Assembly (NCBI RefSeq): GCF_035582795.1
Contig: NC_134371.1
Coordinates: 48,649,001 to 48,713,000, forward strand
DNA from: Mycteria americana
Lineage: Eukaryota > Chordata > Aves > Ciconiiformes > Ciconiidae
Reading direction: 5' to 3'
DNA: 64,000 nucleotides
Below are positions 13,720 to 61,700 of the stretch, piece after piece. The notes under the pieces are model-generated. The model was not told the origin of the DNA. It made no database searches and was given only the letters and a program-made list of their open reading frames with translations. Each line of letters starts with the position of its first letter. Within the stretch, counting starts at the first letter, position 1. Position numbers and translations under genes: made by a program.

Positions 13720-16700
13720 TTGGCAACTCAGCAACTGGTCATTTCTGTATTTCCTTAAGAATTTTTCGATAGGATATTTAATTAAAAGTATTACACAACA
13801 GAATAATAGAAATTACTTTCTTCAAGGAAATGCTTGAATAGAGGATTAGATAAATCTTAATTTTATAAAGCATGCAATGAAACAGGGTAGTTGCAAAACA
13901 CATTCTATCCCAGGCACGTGTGCTGTGAGACTTTGATTTTACAAAGCAGAGCTAGAAAGTGAAATCCCTTCTCTATAGTGACAGAAATTTTGCACAGAAA
14001 GTTAAACAACTGTGTATCACTTGGGCAGCTGTTAATCAGTATACCTTAGGACTGTTCTCTTGGGGAATTTGCAATACCATGACTTAAAATTATATAATAA
14101 TTTGCATGAGCAAATTACATGCAGAGCTCTTCTAGCCCAATCCCACTCAAACCCAGCTGAGACAGCTGATACTGATACAAACACAAAAATCTGTGTATAG
14201 GGCTCATGTTTATGTGGTTTTTTTAATGAGTTGATTATTGTTGTTAGAACTTTTAGTTATGAGTATTTGACCTGAGGAGTTCATGATCTCCCCGACGTGT
14301 AAAACTGCCAACAACTGAACAAGCAGCATCGTCTCTAATGTTTGGCTTTTTTCTAAACAACCACATGAAAAGGTTAACTCTGAATTAAAGAATTTTATTT
14401 TGTGCATTTCAGAAATAAATGAATAATGACATTTTCTAAAATCAGGTGTTGCTGTGCTAGACGGACACGTGTAAAACTCATCTTTCCATTTTACATTACA
14501 ACATGCAGTGTGAGAATGATACATTATTTTACTTGAATTCTCAAGTTAATCATCTTTGAATAAATCAAGAGCTATTAACTGTACGAACAATGGCAACAGT
14601 CAAAATGATTTCAATTGGGAGGAAGAAAAAAAAAATGTCTCAATACCATATAGATCAAGAAACACCAACTGGAACACAATGGAATCACAGTTCTTACTAA
14701 GTTCTTTAGTTTATTTCTAAAACATATTTTACTGATTATAACTTTGCATTACTAGTTTTTGAGTGTATAATATAAATTATACTAATGAATGAAAATACAG
14801 TTCAGGATCAGTCAACGTAAGTCAGCTATTTTTAGGGGATCATGACTTCAGTATAGAGTTTATCTAGATGAATACCAGCTCATGTAAGTGTTAGATTTAA
14901 CATTGCTTTCTTCCCTCTTAATTTTTAAACTACCTGGCTCATCAAAGTGTTGAGTAGCTTTGTGATAAAAAACCCCAAAAAGCAAACCACCACCCCCAAA
15001 GTTACAACCTCAAATCTTACTTTTGTTGCTACTTAACAGCAAAGTCAACCAATATGATACATATTTTTTTCTTATTTAAAACATTTATCTGTCACTAGAA
15101 CTATGCTCAACTAATCAGTGCAGAAGCAACATTATAAATGGGCATGTTTAGAAGTTCTGTAACATATATTTTGTGTACATAGTGGTGATTTATCTTTCAA
15201 ATTTTACTATTAAATTAGAAAAAAAAATAGCAGTGACAAATATGCAGTCTCTATCAGCAGTGCAGTTTGCAAAACAGTGGAAAATCATCTGTAGTAACGC
15301 AGGAAGGTTTTGATGAATAATTTCTCACTTTTTTTTTTCCACACTGAAAGAGTGTTATTGCCAACGTATATAATTTGACACCTTGTGGAAATCTTTTTCA
15401 ACAGTCATAGCTCTTAAGCTGCACTTCCAATTTTTTAAAATGTTTTCATCAAGTAAGAACAATTTATTCTGCCATATTTTTCCTGCTTTCTAAACCATAG
15501 GAGCTATAAAACATACCTTGAAATAATAAACGAGAAATAATTACCTAGGAAAACAGTAAAAAGCTTGTGATACAGTAGGACATAAACCTCAATATCATTA
15601 TCAAGAATTTTGGAAAGTTCAGTAAGTTATGAAAAATACTTTATATGCCTCTTGCACATTAAAAAAGAAATCCGTGGCTGACATCTCAGTAACATTTTCG
15701 ATCAAATGACATCTCTCATGCATTGTGTCACAAAAATAAAAATTTCCCAACCCATGTACTGCAGCAGCTCAAGAGCTGAGGTACAATAATCACAGCTTCT
15801 AAGTACTGAACACTTCAGCAAGGGAGTTCAAATACTTACTAACCTTTCAAATAAATAGCATGAATATCGCCACTTCTTACAATTCATCTATCTTCAGCCT
15901 ATTAACTTGCCCTTAAATGTATCTATCTGTAACATGTCTCCCTGAACAAGACAGCACACTTGCACTGTATTTTAGACAGGGTACAGAAACGTTAAAATAC
16001 GGATATAATAAAATCTTGACCTATGTGTTATTAGTGCATTACAGTTACATCCTGTGTATATTTTTTTCAGCATATGTTGTCTAACATTCAGAAATGCAGT
16101 AGCAGTTTTGCTTTCCCCATGTGCTGTCAGCCTCACTCTCTGCCTGTTTATTGCGCTAAGATGGAAAAATTGCATAAATAGGGAGTTGAGAATTACCAAC
16201 CGCACTTCTGTCAACCATGCTTCAGTTTGGGAACATTGAACTGAACTCAATAAGGGTGTGCAGGCATCCAAATATGAAAGAAATATGTGTTTTGCATCAT
16301 GTCCACTGGATGCTGTTCCCAAAGAACACCACATAGAGGTAGCATGCTTATTCTTATTGATGTAATTTCAAAAGGCCTAGAAACCTCATCTTCTCTTCTC
16401 TGGTGGTAGGCTAGTATCTCTTCTCACTGATGTTAAGTGTTTCCACCTGCTTTAATAGAGCTAGGATTTTCCCAAGAATAAAGGGCTGAAGTGACCATAC
16501 TTCTTCAATGAATTATTTTAATTAAGCAGACAAGCACATCGACTTCTGTATCTCTGGCCTCCCCTAACATATAGGCTGTGCATTGTATGCACATGCATGT
16601 TTCTTATGAATTCCTCATGGTGAAAAACAGATTTAAATGAAGAAATAGGTTTGCTGCATGGCCCACAGTATTTAAATAAATTTAAAAATGGCTTAGCATA

Positions 16701-17205
16701 GGATATTACCTCATTATTGCTGAAGTTAACTCTCAAAGTAGTTTAAAGTTTTTGAAAATTTTATATATAACTTCAAAGGTTGGTTTATTACAGTATTCAT
16801 AAACTTTATTTTTGTGGTTGCTTAATGGAGTGTTCTACTGAACACATACAAATAAAATCCCCATAATACAGTTGAACAGAGAGACAACATATTATGCCTT
16901 CATTAATATATGGTGCTACAGCACAAAGCATACCAAACTCAGAAAGCTATAGGCTAGCCTACTCCCCTTTAAGCATGCATTTCCAAAACATCCATTTACT
17001 CCTTAAGAGACAAAGAAAAAAAAACAAAACAACCCAAAATGTAAGAGCTGTGCTGCTTATTTTTAGCTCAGGAGAGAGCTACCCCACTTTGTTACATTAA
17101 GATTTTGATTTGAAAAAGCTAAAAAGCCAAAGCTACTTAAAACTAAGTTTGTGCATATTCTTAAAATTGATCCTTACTAAAAGTTTCTGCATCAAGTGTG
17201 CACTG
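13720..17205. other. Intergenic DNA between AGL 3' end and the left CpG island
   Basis: AT-rich. No convincing exon, tRNA or repeat family recognised. Some of it may be an extended AGL 3'UTR or distal SLC35A3 promoter. Confidence 0.5.
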
Positions 17206-17209
17206 CAGT

Positions 17210-17220
17210 TTTATTTTATT
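17210..17220 (-). terminator. AGL: Candidate AGL polyadenylation signal
   Basis: Two overlapping AATAAA hexamers on the minus strand, about 205-215 nt after the AGL stop. They imply a short 3'UTR. Further minus-strand AATAAA-like sites occur near 16.8 kb, so a longer 3'UTR is possible. Confidence 0.55.
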
Positions 17221-17424
17221 GTCATGGCCTGATTTTCAAAAAAGCACCCAAGCCCCACACAGTTATAGGGCATAGGAGCTGCTGCATTCAGCATATTTGA
17301 AAGTCAGGACACAGCTTAAGTGATTGTGCAGAACAGGACGTTTCCCTTGCAGTATAAGCCAAGTGTTCATTTATGCCCAATAATAAGACCACAGAAGTTT
17401 CAGCAAATCAATCAAAATAAACTT

Positions 17425-53035
<35,611 letters not shown>

Positions 53036-53414
53036 GGCTGCGGCCGTCTGCCCGGCACTCCTCCCGCGCCAGGAGACTCACTTCGGGGAGGGAGAAGCGA
53101 GCCCTGCCGTGAGGGAACACAGACAGAAACCCACAGGTCAGCGACGACCCCCGGGAGGTCGGCGGCCGTTTGGGAACGCCTCACGCCGCCGGTCTCGCTT
53201 ACATGTTCCCCAGCGTCAGGGGAGAGAGGAGACGAGGCGCGGCAGGGCAGGGAGGAGGGGGAGGAGGGTATAAGGGAGCTCTCAGGAGGCACCCAGCCCT
53301 CCCCTGGCTGGGGACCGCCGCCGGCAGCACCTCACAGCAGCTCCCCGTCCCACAGCGCGGCCCGGCCCGCAACCAGAGCCGCGGAGGTGCCCCCAGCCCG
53401 AGCCGCCCTTGTGC

Positions 53415-53436
53415 GGGGGGGGGGGGGGGGGGGGGG
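53415..53436. repeat. G22 homopolymer in the AGL promoter island
   Basis: Twenty-two consecutive G about 380 nt upstream of the AGL start codon, between candidate first-exon donors. A strong G-quadruplex candidate on the + strand. Confidence 0.9.
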
Positions 53437-54420
53437 AGCCTGACACCTGTCACTCTCCCCGCTCGCCCCGGTGCTGCCGGGAGTCCCCGCCAGGCCCCTT
53501 ATCACCGCCCTGCCTCGGTGGGAAGCGGTGCCCATCTCAGCAGTCCCACCATACTCACAAGCGGGCCCGGAGAGCGGCGGAGGCGCAGCTCCCCGCTGAG
53601 GGCGACAGCTGCCGAGGCCGAGCAGAGCCGGGGCTGGAGCAGCCTGTCCGCCCTCGCCTGCTGCGGCAGCCCCGGGCGGACAGTCACTCACGCACTCGCC
53701 AGCAGCCGCGACACTCAGCGGCACCGCTTTTTTCCTCCCCTTTTCTTGCTTTTTTTGAAACAAACTTCATCGGTTCCGCCGCAGCCGCGCACGGAGACGG
53801 GCGGCGCCGGCGCAGCTCCCGCGAGAGCGCAGGGCCCGCCCCGACAGCGCTGCGGGGCGGCCGGTCCGGTCCGGGCCAGGCTGAGTCTGCCCCACCCCTC
53901 CCTCTCCGCCCCGCCCCTGCCGGGCCTGGCCTGCCCCGCCCCTCCTCTCTCCGCCCCGCCCCGCCCCGGGAAGCGCAGCCCCTGAGAAGAGGTTACCTCA
54001 GAAGTGGGTCCCGTCCTCGGCGTTGTTGCGGCTGCGAGCTGCCTATACTCACCGCGAGTCTGGGCCGCGGAGCACCCCAGGGGCTTTCGGGGAGCGCAAC
54101 GTGGTGGTACTTGATCTTCTGTCCCTGCCTTTACAGCCATAGCCCCCACCAGCGCCTTCACACACGGCTTGTGCGTACCGGCACGAGAGACCGCCCACCG
54201 AGGGCGGTGAACAGGCATTCCGCTGAGCGAAATGTGACTCTAAAGGCTGCCTGAAGTAGCCCGGCTGCCGCCTTTGGGCCCAGCCGATCCTTGCCGTGAT
54301 GGAAACGCCGCTCCGCAGGGCTTCCTCAGCGTTCCCGCCCTGCTCCCTCAGGGGCCGGCGCGGGCAGTAGCCCGCTGCTTCCCTCCGCGTGGCGGGCAGA
54401 GAGCGGCCAGGCAGCCGGCT

Positions 54421-55398
54421 CCTTTCCGACAGACTGTGCTGTAGAAAAAAACATGAAGTCAGCTAGGGTTTAAGTGCTATATATAGTATGTGGACAAGAC
54501 TACAAACTCCGGGAATCCGTCTTTGACCAAGAGGTAAGGTGGTTTAAAAAAAAAAAAAAAACAAAACCAAAAAACCACCACCCTTGTTTTGAAGAATACT
54601 GTCATCTGAACGGCTGTCACCAGACAGCCCTTACCATTGCTTTATATTGCAGAAGACCTGGGACAGTTGCTCCAGGCCTCTCACCACTGAAATCATTAAC
54701 TGCACCCCACTGTAAAGGTCAGCCTTGCAGCTTTGGAAGGTCAGTCTATTTTTGTTGCCTAGAACTACATTAAAAAAAATGTGCTTCTCAATTTACAGTC
54801 ACTATATTATACTGGTTTGGTTTTTTTTTTTCTTTTCAAAGGTGGTATATTTTGTGGAATTGGGAGGAGTCTGCAAAACAGTTTAGACTTAACCATTTAC
54901 TTCCAGTCATCCCATGCATACCCTTATAACTGTGTCTTACTGCAACGTGTTCATCCAATTATTTAGGGGCAGTCCAAAGGCCTTTATTCGTGGAAACACT
55001 TCCAACCATTTCAAACTGAGTTTGTTACCTTTTGGTAGCTAATTTTTTTCTTTCCCCCTTCACCTGCTCCTCTTTCTGAACATTTTAAGAAATCTCTTTG
55101 TTCCTCATTACAGTTCACATTTTTTTATATTGTTGAGAAAGGTTTTAATGTTGGTGTAAGTGAATATATCAACTTTTATGCCCCCTGGCAATATTAGGAT
55201 CCCTAGACAGACTGGGGAAAAATTCCTAGTAAAAGCCCCCCTGTGTGTTTGTGCAGTTCCCCTAACATTCACCTCAGTGAGACTCATTCAGATATGATTC
55301 AAACGTGATACTTCCAATCTGGATTATTTTACACGGATATTTCGTGGGGGGCCAGCAGGATTCTCCCATCTTCCTTTTCTTCCTAGCCCCCTTATTCC
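54421..55398. other. Gap between AGL promoter and the next minus-strand exon
   Basis: AT-rich again beyond the island. Holds a minus-strand AATAAA at 54983-54988 that could end the unrecognised gene to the right. Otherwise nothing was recognised; some of it may be that gene's 3'UTR. Confidence 0.45.
54983..54988 (-). terminator. Candidate polyadenylation signal for the unrecognised gene
   Basis: Minus-strand AATAAA, about 410 nt downstream of the stop at 55399 and roughly 560 nt before the AGL promoter island begins. The only clear hexamer I found in this gap. Confidence 0.35.
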
Positions 55399-55782
55399 TT
55401 ACTCAGCTTGCTGGCCTGCGTGCTTTGTATACAGGACAGACTTGCATCTAGCAGAAGCCCGGTCCTCCTGGTATGCTGGCTGTTTTCTCTGAACTGGACG
55501 TGTCCTAGTAAAGATTACGACATAGGAATGGGAAATACAAGAAGCTCCAACAGGTAGGGGAGTCGTAGGAACAAAAGCAACAGACATGCCATTGAAAGAG
55601 ATCTGGACCATCTCTTTGCTGTGGTCCTCAGCAGGCTTCAGTATCCTGAAGTGACTTTGCAGTTGGTCTGCCACAGAGCCTTGCACAAGTGCCTCTTCCT
55701 CCACGCTTGCTATTGTCCTGTCAAGTACTGTAAGCAGGGCAGGATTTAGAAATTTCATGAGCTGCTTACGCAGTGAACTGTC
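55399..55782 (-). CDS. Terminal coding exon of an unrecognised gene
   Basis: On the minus strand a good acceptor (gctcttcctctcttag) is followed by an open frame of 127 codons ending in TGA-free sequence and TAA at 55399-55401. The exon opens DSSLRKQLMKFLNPALLTVL, then an acidic stretch (SVEEEAL). A middle part MVQISFNGMSVAFVPTTPLP looks like beta strands, and the tail is basic (TRTRPVQRKQ) and probably disordered. GC content is above the flanks. A minus-strand AATAAA lies about 410 nt downstream. No family is recognised; it does not resemble AGL, FRRS1 or SLC35A3. Upstream exons were not found and may lie beyond 64 kb. It could also be an exon relic of a decayed gene. Confidence 0.45.
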   Translation of the reverse strand, partial: DSSLRKQLMKFLNPALLTVLDRTIASVEEEALVQGSVADQLQSHFRILKPAEDHSKEMVQISFNGMSVAFVPTTPLPVGASCISHSYVVIFTRTRPVQRKQPAYQEDRASARCKSVLYTKHAGQQAE

Positions 55783-58700
55783 CTAAGAGAGGAAGAGCAA
55801 ATAACGCCCATGTAGCCAAGTCTTTTGCATAAATACTTACCCTAAAGTGCATGCTGAATACCTTGTGAAAAGCAAGAGAAACCCAAAAGGCTATTACTGA
55901 AGGCAATTTCACCACTGCTACTAAGTTTTAACATGTGGCTCTTTTGTTTTCCCCACTTAATAGGAAAACTCACCCTACCCTAGTTACTAGGTTTGCACTG
56001 CCATATCTCCACTATACTATGCATTTAGACAGGTTTTGAAATGTATCCAAGTTTATGAAAAAGGATTTTTAAGTTTCTCAAGACAAAAATCATTAGGAAA
56101 CCAAACTAGCATACAGCCTCCTGATTCCAAATCCTGAAGCAGTTATTTTGACCAACATTTGTGACTGTAGCTAAAACAGATGTCAACAGTCTAAATGAAG
56201 GACTTGAGCCACAGCAAAAAAGTTCCCTAAGAACTATTAAATCACTTAATAATTAGAACAGTATCATTTCATTGACCTTCAATTCAATATGAAAAAACTA
56301 TTATAAAGATACTGAATTAATATAGCAAGTCCCTTGATGAAGTTTAATCAGGAAAGCAGAGCAGACTGCTCTAATCCTTTGTCCATCAACATCACCTCTT
56401 ATGCTGGCACATGCCTTACAGACTTTGGGCCTGTGTTAATTTAGCAGACGTAAATTGAGCAGGCTTTCTGTACATGGGAACCACACCAGCAAAACACCAA
56501 TGCACAAGTGCTACCATTTAGCATTGCAGATATTGTATAGGACACAGCCAACAGCAATCATGCATGGCATTTCCTACACTGGCATCTAAATGGTGGATTT
56601 TACAGTGCCATTTTATCTTCAGTTTGCAGTTTCTCTGTGTGTGATAGGATATAGCACAGCAGGAAAAGATCAATAGTTGTTTCAAAATAAGAGTGGACAC
56701 CATATCAATGTCATTATCAGGAAATAACTTTCCAGCTTTTTCAAATATATTAAAACCAGAATTCTTCAGTCCTTTTACATACACCTTCCTAGAACTCCCT
56801 CTCTTCCCGCCTTCTGTTTTGCAACACAGTATTACAGAACACTTATCCTAGCAGTGGCCTCAATACACTTTGGGGGGCCTGTTCACTAGGTGTCAGATCA
56901 CACGTCATATTGCTTATATCTATTTTAAAGGTTATGACTGTAAAGTGTAGGAACTTAGAGTACTTACATGACAGTACTTTTTTAAAAAATAACAGAACAA
57001 TAGCTCCCAATAACAACAGTAAAAGCCACTAGCACAGAGAGAACTTAACTGAACTTCTAACTAAAATTAAAAGCAGATTCCTTTGGCCTGTATGCATGAG
57101 ATACGCGCCTTCATAAAATTTAAAGTGATAGCACAATTTTTCTCAATGCTTGGCACTCATGACCTGTAAATTCATGAATTAACACTGTGCTATTGTTCTA
57201 ACAATAGGAAGCTTCAGAGGTGTTGAATCTTCTGTGTAGCTTTTGTCTTCTAATGGGGAGATCTCATCCAGAAATACAAACCAGATTTTGAAAGAAAACT
57301 CATTTTCTTGAAAACTGTGTCTCTGCAATTTGATTAGATGCCAGTCTAGAGTGTGAGTGAGATCTTTGCTATGGCGTGGCTGAAAACAAGTGCTTCTTCT
57401 TAGACACATTATGTGCTCAGCAGGAATTTACATATGGCCTTGGACATTAGAATCTAGTACTGAGAGAAAATATTGGTCAGAACATTGAAGTAATCACCTG
57501 TAGCCTATTTTTTTTAAATCCCTTCTAAATAGCTAAACAGATTGCCATAGCCTGATAGGCAGTGAATAAATAGTAGGCCGGAATAAAAATGTCTATGTAA
57601 GTAAGAAATCAAATGAGATGGAGAGGCTAGGACGCTAGTCTATGCATTTTGTCTTACTGAACATGTAAATGCCCTTTCCTCTAGTTACTTGGGAGTGTTG
57701 GTTTGACCTTTCAAAGATGAACCTGGTGTCATCATGAATTTTTGGATTGCCGAAACACTTTTGGTTTGTTTTTAACCCTAGGTTGGCTATTCTTTTCCTG
57801 TGTGGCCTCAAACAATCAATGCTCTCTGTTTTAACTTCTGAATAAAGTTAGACTGCTATTAATTTTTAATAGAAAATTGTAAAATTCAATGCACTTATCT
57901 TTAAAGAGGTCCAAATAAAATTTTATTATAGTTAAATGTAGCTTTTCACATAATTGCTTAAGATACATTTGACTGTGCTTTAGCTAACAGCATCACATTA
58001 ATTTGATATTAATAATCTTCTGCAAATGTGGTGCCTTGGCAAACACAATTTTAAACGAAGCATCTGAATGGTATTCTTGTACCATTTAACTTAGTTAAGT
58101 GTAAAATAAATTCACATGTACTGGTGCAATTTTTTTTTTACATGGAGAACATAGTTCTCCTTGTAGACCTCCTGTAAACTGTTACACCAGTTTACTGAAT
58201 CACTACCAGCACTTTTATCTTCCTGTAAATTGTTCCATTTAACACTAGTGAGATATGCTGAGATTTAAGACTTCAGAGTATCTATTCCTAAAGGAACTGT
58301 AGTAAGGTTTTATCAAGCAGATCTACTCTTTCAGTTTTATTTTTCCTCCTCAAAAATAAATATTTAAAGAGTGTCTCTTGTACACTCCATTTTCTTTATG
58401 ATGCTCCTTCCTACTGTATCAAACTATAGTGAGAATACCGTTGAAATTTTCCTGGTCCATTAAAATAATAATCCTTAAATCTTATCTAGACAGCTCTTTA
58501 AGCTCAAATGGTAAGCAATTGTTTGGACTTGTGTCTGTTGTATAAAATTGGCATCTGATTTTTAAGTGAAGAAATAACTACGTACTAGCCCCACATAACC
58601 TGAGGTTATCTGAAAGCTAATACTGAGGTCCGTGGGCCTGCTTTGTAATCTTTCAGCACAGACAGAATTCAAGCCATAGTAATTTAAACAGTCTACCATG

Positions 58701-61700
58701 CTGTGATATGTTGCAGAAGGAGAATATTTCACCAAATGTATGACTACAGCAAGTATTTTTTTTAAAAGATAATTTTCATCTCTTCCTCTTCTTCATGCCT
58801 TGGAACAAATTCCTGATTTCTCAGTGCCACATCACTTTCAGTCCCAGGCCTCCTTTCAACCAGTTTTTGCATTCTACCACCAAGTTAAACATGAACAGGA
58901 AGAGCAGGGAAGATGATGAAAGAGTGGTTTGCACTAGAATGCTACAAAGCTAAAATTCAGACTGGCAAATCTTCTTTTGCTATATAGCAATCAGTGCACC
59001 TAATTCAACATTTACAGTTGAAGCATCACCAAATGCTGCTACCAGAAATTCGAAGTCCTTACTTAATGTTTGTCGTATTGATATCATCAGATCTTTTGGT
59101 TAGCCATGAACTTGAGCTTAGGATTGCTGATCAGAAGTAGCTTGCCCATAACTGGGCAGCAGCTCCTATGTGAACTCACAGGAGCTAGGAATTACTGCTG
59201 TATGCTGAGGCAAACTGCTGCTGCTGCCTAGCTTTTTAGAGTATCTTATCTCTGCACGAACCACTGGCTCTCCGTTCCAGCTGGATTCTCGTTGGTGGAG
59301 GAATTACTGTCTCATACAGTAGTGCAGTATTGATATTTTGCCTCCGAGTATGTCAGGGACATATTTGTTGGATCACTGCAGGTGCTGTGCAGCAGGTTCC
59401 CCCAAAGTTTGGAACTTCCTTGGAGGTACCGGCTTGCACAGAGACTACGTACTAACCTGTCTCTGCAGGAGGCAGCTTTCCATAGCATCCCTGGACTGGG
59501 TCACTTTACACCTCGCTTGATGTTCCCCTGTGCTCATCAAGTGAGGATTGCGGCTTATAGGACTTGAAAGCTGGTATGAAACAATCTTCTCTCTCTTATT
59601 CTTCTCACAACTCGCCTATGTTGGATATGCCTTTTATGAGCTCCATTACAGTCTGACCAGTTTATTAGCTTTTGAAAGTCTCTGCAAGCATTTAGGTGAG
59701 ACTTGCTAAACTGAGAGCTAAAATCCATGCAAGCATTCCTACTGAGCATACTCAAACATCACCACAGGGTTCCCTCACAGGGGTACTGGGCATGTACTAA
59801 CTAGCATGTTGCTACAACTAACAGCATTGCCCATAATGCATCATCCCTACAGAACGATTGCTTGTGCTTGAACTCAGAGCAATCACAAAACCCACAGACA
59901 TACCAGGTCTGAACAAAGAATGCATTTGTAAGCCATGAAGGAGACAGATTGAGAGCTTCTGAGGAAAAGGTGAAAAGCTGGAAATGGGTTGTCTGTGAAA
60001 GGACCTCTGAGATGACATGAAAAAGAGTGGGAAAATTAGTTCCTAGTCCGAGTGAAAGGAAAGAGGAAAAAGGCTGTGGGGCAGAGGTGGAACTGAGATT
60101 GGCTAGCAAACAAACTGATCAGTGTATGGAGGAGCGTTGTACTAGATTTCAATTAATCTTGTAGTTTAACATTACGAATTGTGTAATCAGGTCTAACGTG
60201 CCTTAAACTTGCAGGTCAATGCTTTTGCCAGCAAGCTCTTTGCTCCCCGTGAAATGGAATAATAGGATCTCATCACATCTCACTGATGTAATAAAATCAA
60301 TAATTTTAAAAAGCACCACAGAAATGGTGGAAAATATAGAAAACTCAATAAAGTTAATAATTCAGTACTTTTATCAGATAAAACTTCAGTAGTGTGCATT
60401 GGACAAAGCGATGACCCACATCCCTTGAAGCGGGTAAAATGATTTTACTCCAGTCCTTTATCCATTGATTTAATTGTGCTGTGCACTTGATTAAGTGGAG
60501 ACTCTTTCAGAAAAGTAGCAGGTTGTCATTGTATCGTAGCACCTATACAAATAGACCTGGCACAAACTGATATCAGGGAACCAAACTTAATTCTTTCATT
60601 TCAGATAAGAAAGGAAGTATTTTTTTGAAAAAATTCTCTTTAAGTCAAAGTCGACGCACATTTTGGTAGAAAGCTGTTGTGCGCGTAGTTCAGCTGGTGA
60701 TATGTCAGAACAGAGATACAAAAAGAAAGTAGGTTTCTGTGTAGTCAAGAGTGGAAAACTTTATTTTACTTAGTGGCTAATGCCACCAGGTGGCTAGTTA
60801 GTATAATTGACTGAAAGCTGTAAAATGCATTTTTCTTTTATCTCTAGGTAAACAAGTATTTTCATATGAATGCGTTTCCAGGTGTGAATTTTTACGTGTG
60901 ACATTAAAAAAATTTAAAAATAGTGCAAGTAGAAAGGGCTGATTAGTAGAGAGGAATAAAGACCAGAGAGAAGCATACATAAAAAGAATGTTTCTAGAGG
61001 CCAGTGGAATACATTTATCTAGTTTGTAGGTTAACAGTAATTCGGTTGGTAAATCTGATAAATGTGAAACAGTGCCAAAGCTCAAGGGAAAAGAATTAAT
61101 TAATTATGGAGATAAATATGTCATCCTACATTGTGACTTTTATCATCATTTATTCCCTTTTAGATGGTTAAGATTGTTTCAATGACTCGACATTCCCCTC
61201 TCTTTGGCAAAAAAAAGCATATGCAGCTTGCTTTGGTAGGAAAAATTCTTCCTAGGATAATATTATTGTTATTATTTCCCTAATACATATTTAGCTAAGA
61301 CGATAACGCTGAAAAGCTTGAAAAATGCTGAAGTCTAGTCTTGTATGTGTAGGATACACAAGAGGGAGATGAATACATATAGGTGTCAGTACTGTTATCT
61401 TCATAGGAAGACCAATCTCCTGCATGTATTCAGCCAAATCTAAATGCACTTTTTCAAACACCAACCACATGTCAATATGTCAGAATAGAAAACAGTAGTA
61501 ACAAAAACTTCTTAGATCCAAGTTATTCATCATCAAAACAATCTGATAGGGATGCAGCCTTTTTGCACATCACTTGGTTTGAACTCAAGGTCATTTTACT
61601 GTGATAATCTTGCCAGTAACATAGAGCAACCATTTGCCTAGTGCACACATATGAAACTTGAGCAAGGGTTGACCTTATAAAATACCACAGTTTTGCTGTA

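Noticed and set aside
56518-56784. Minus-strand frame beginning MYVKGLKNSGFNIFEKAGKL
   Set aside because: Composition is partly protein-like, but the acceptor is poor, no usable donor keeps it open, and no family is recognised.
57179-57409. Minus-strand frame ending in a plausible 50-residue segment after ttgcag
   Set aside because: Weak pyrimidine tract, no donor, no recognised homology, and no polyadenylation signal close by. It could be an alternative last exon of the 55.4 kb gene but evidence is too thin.
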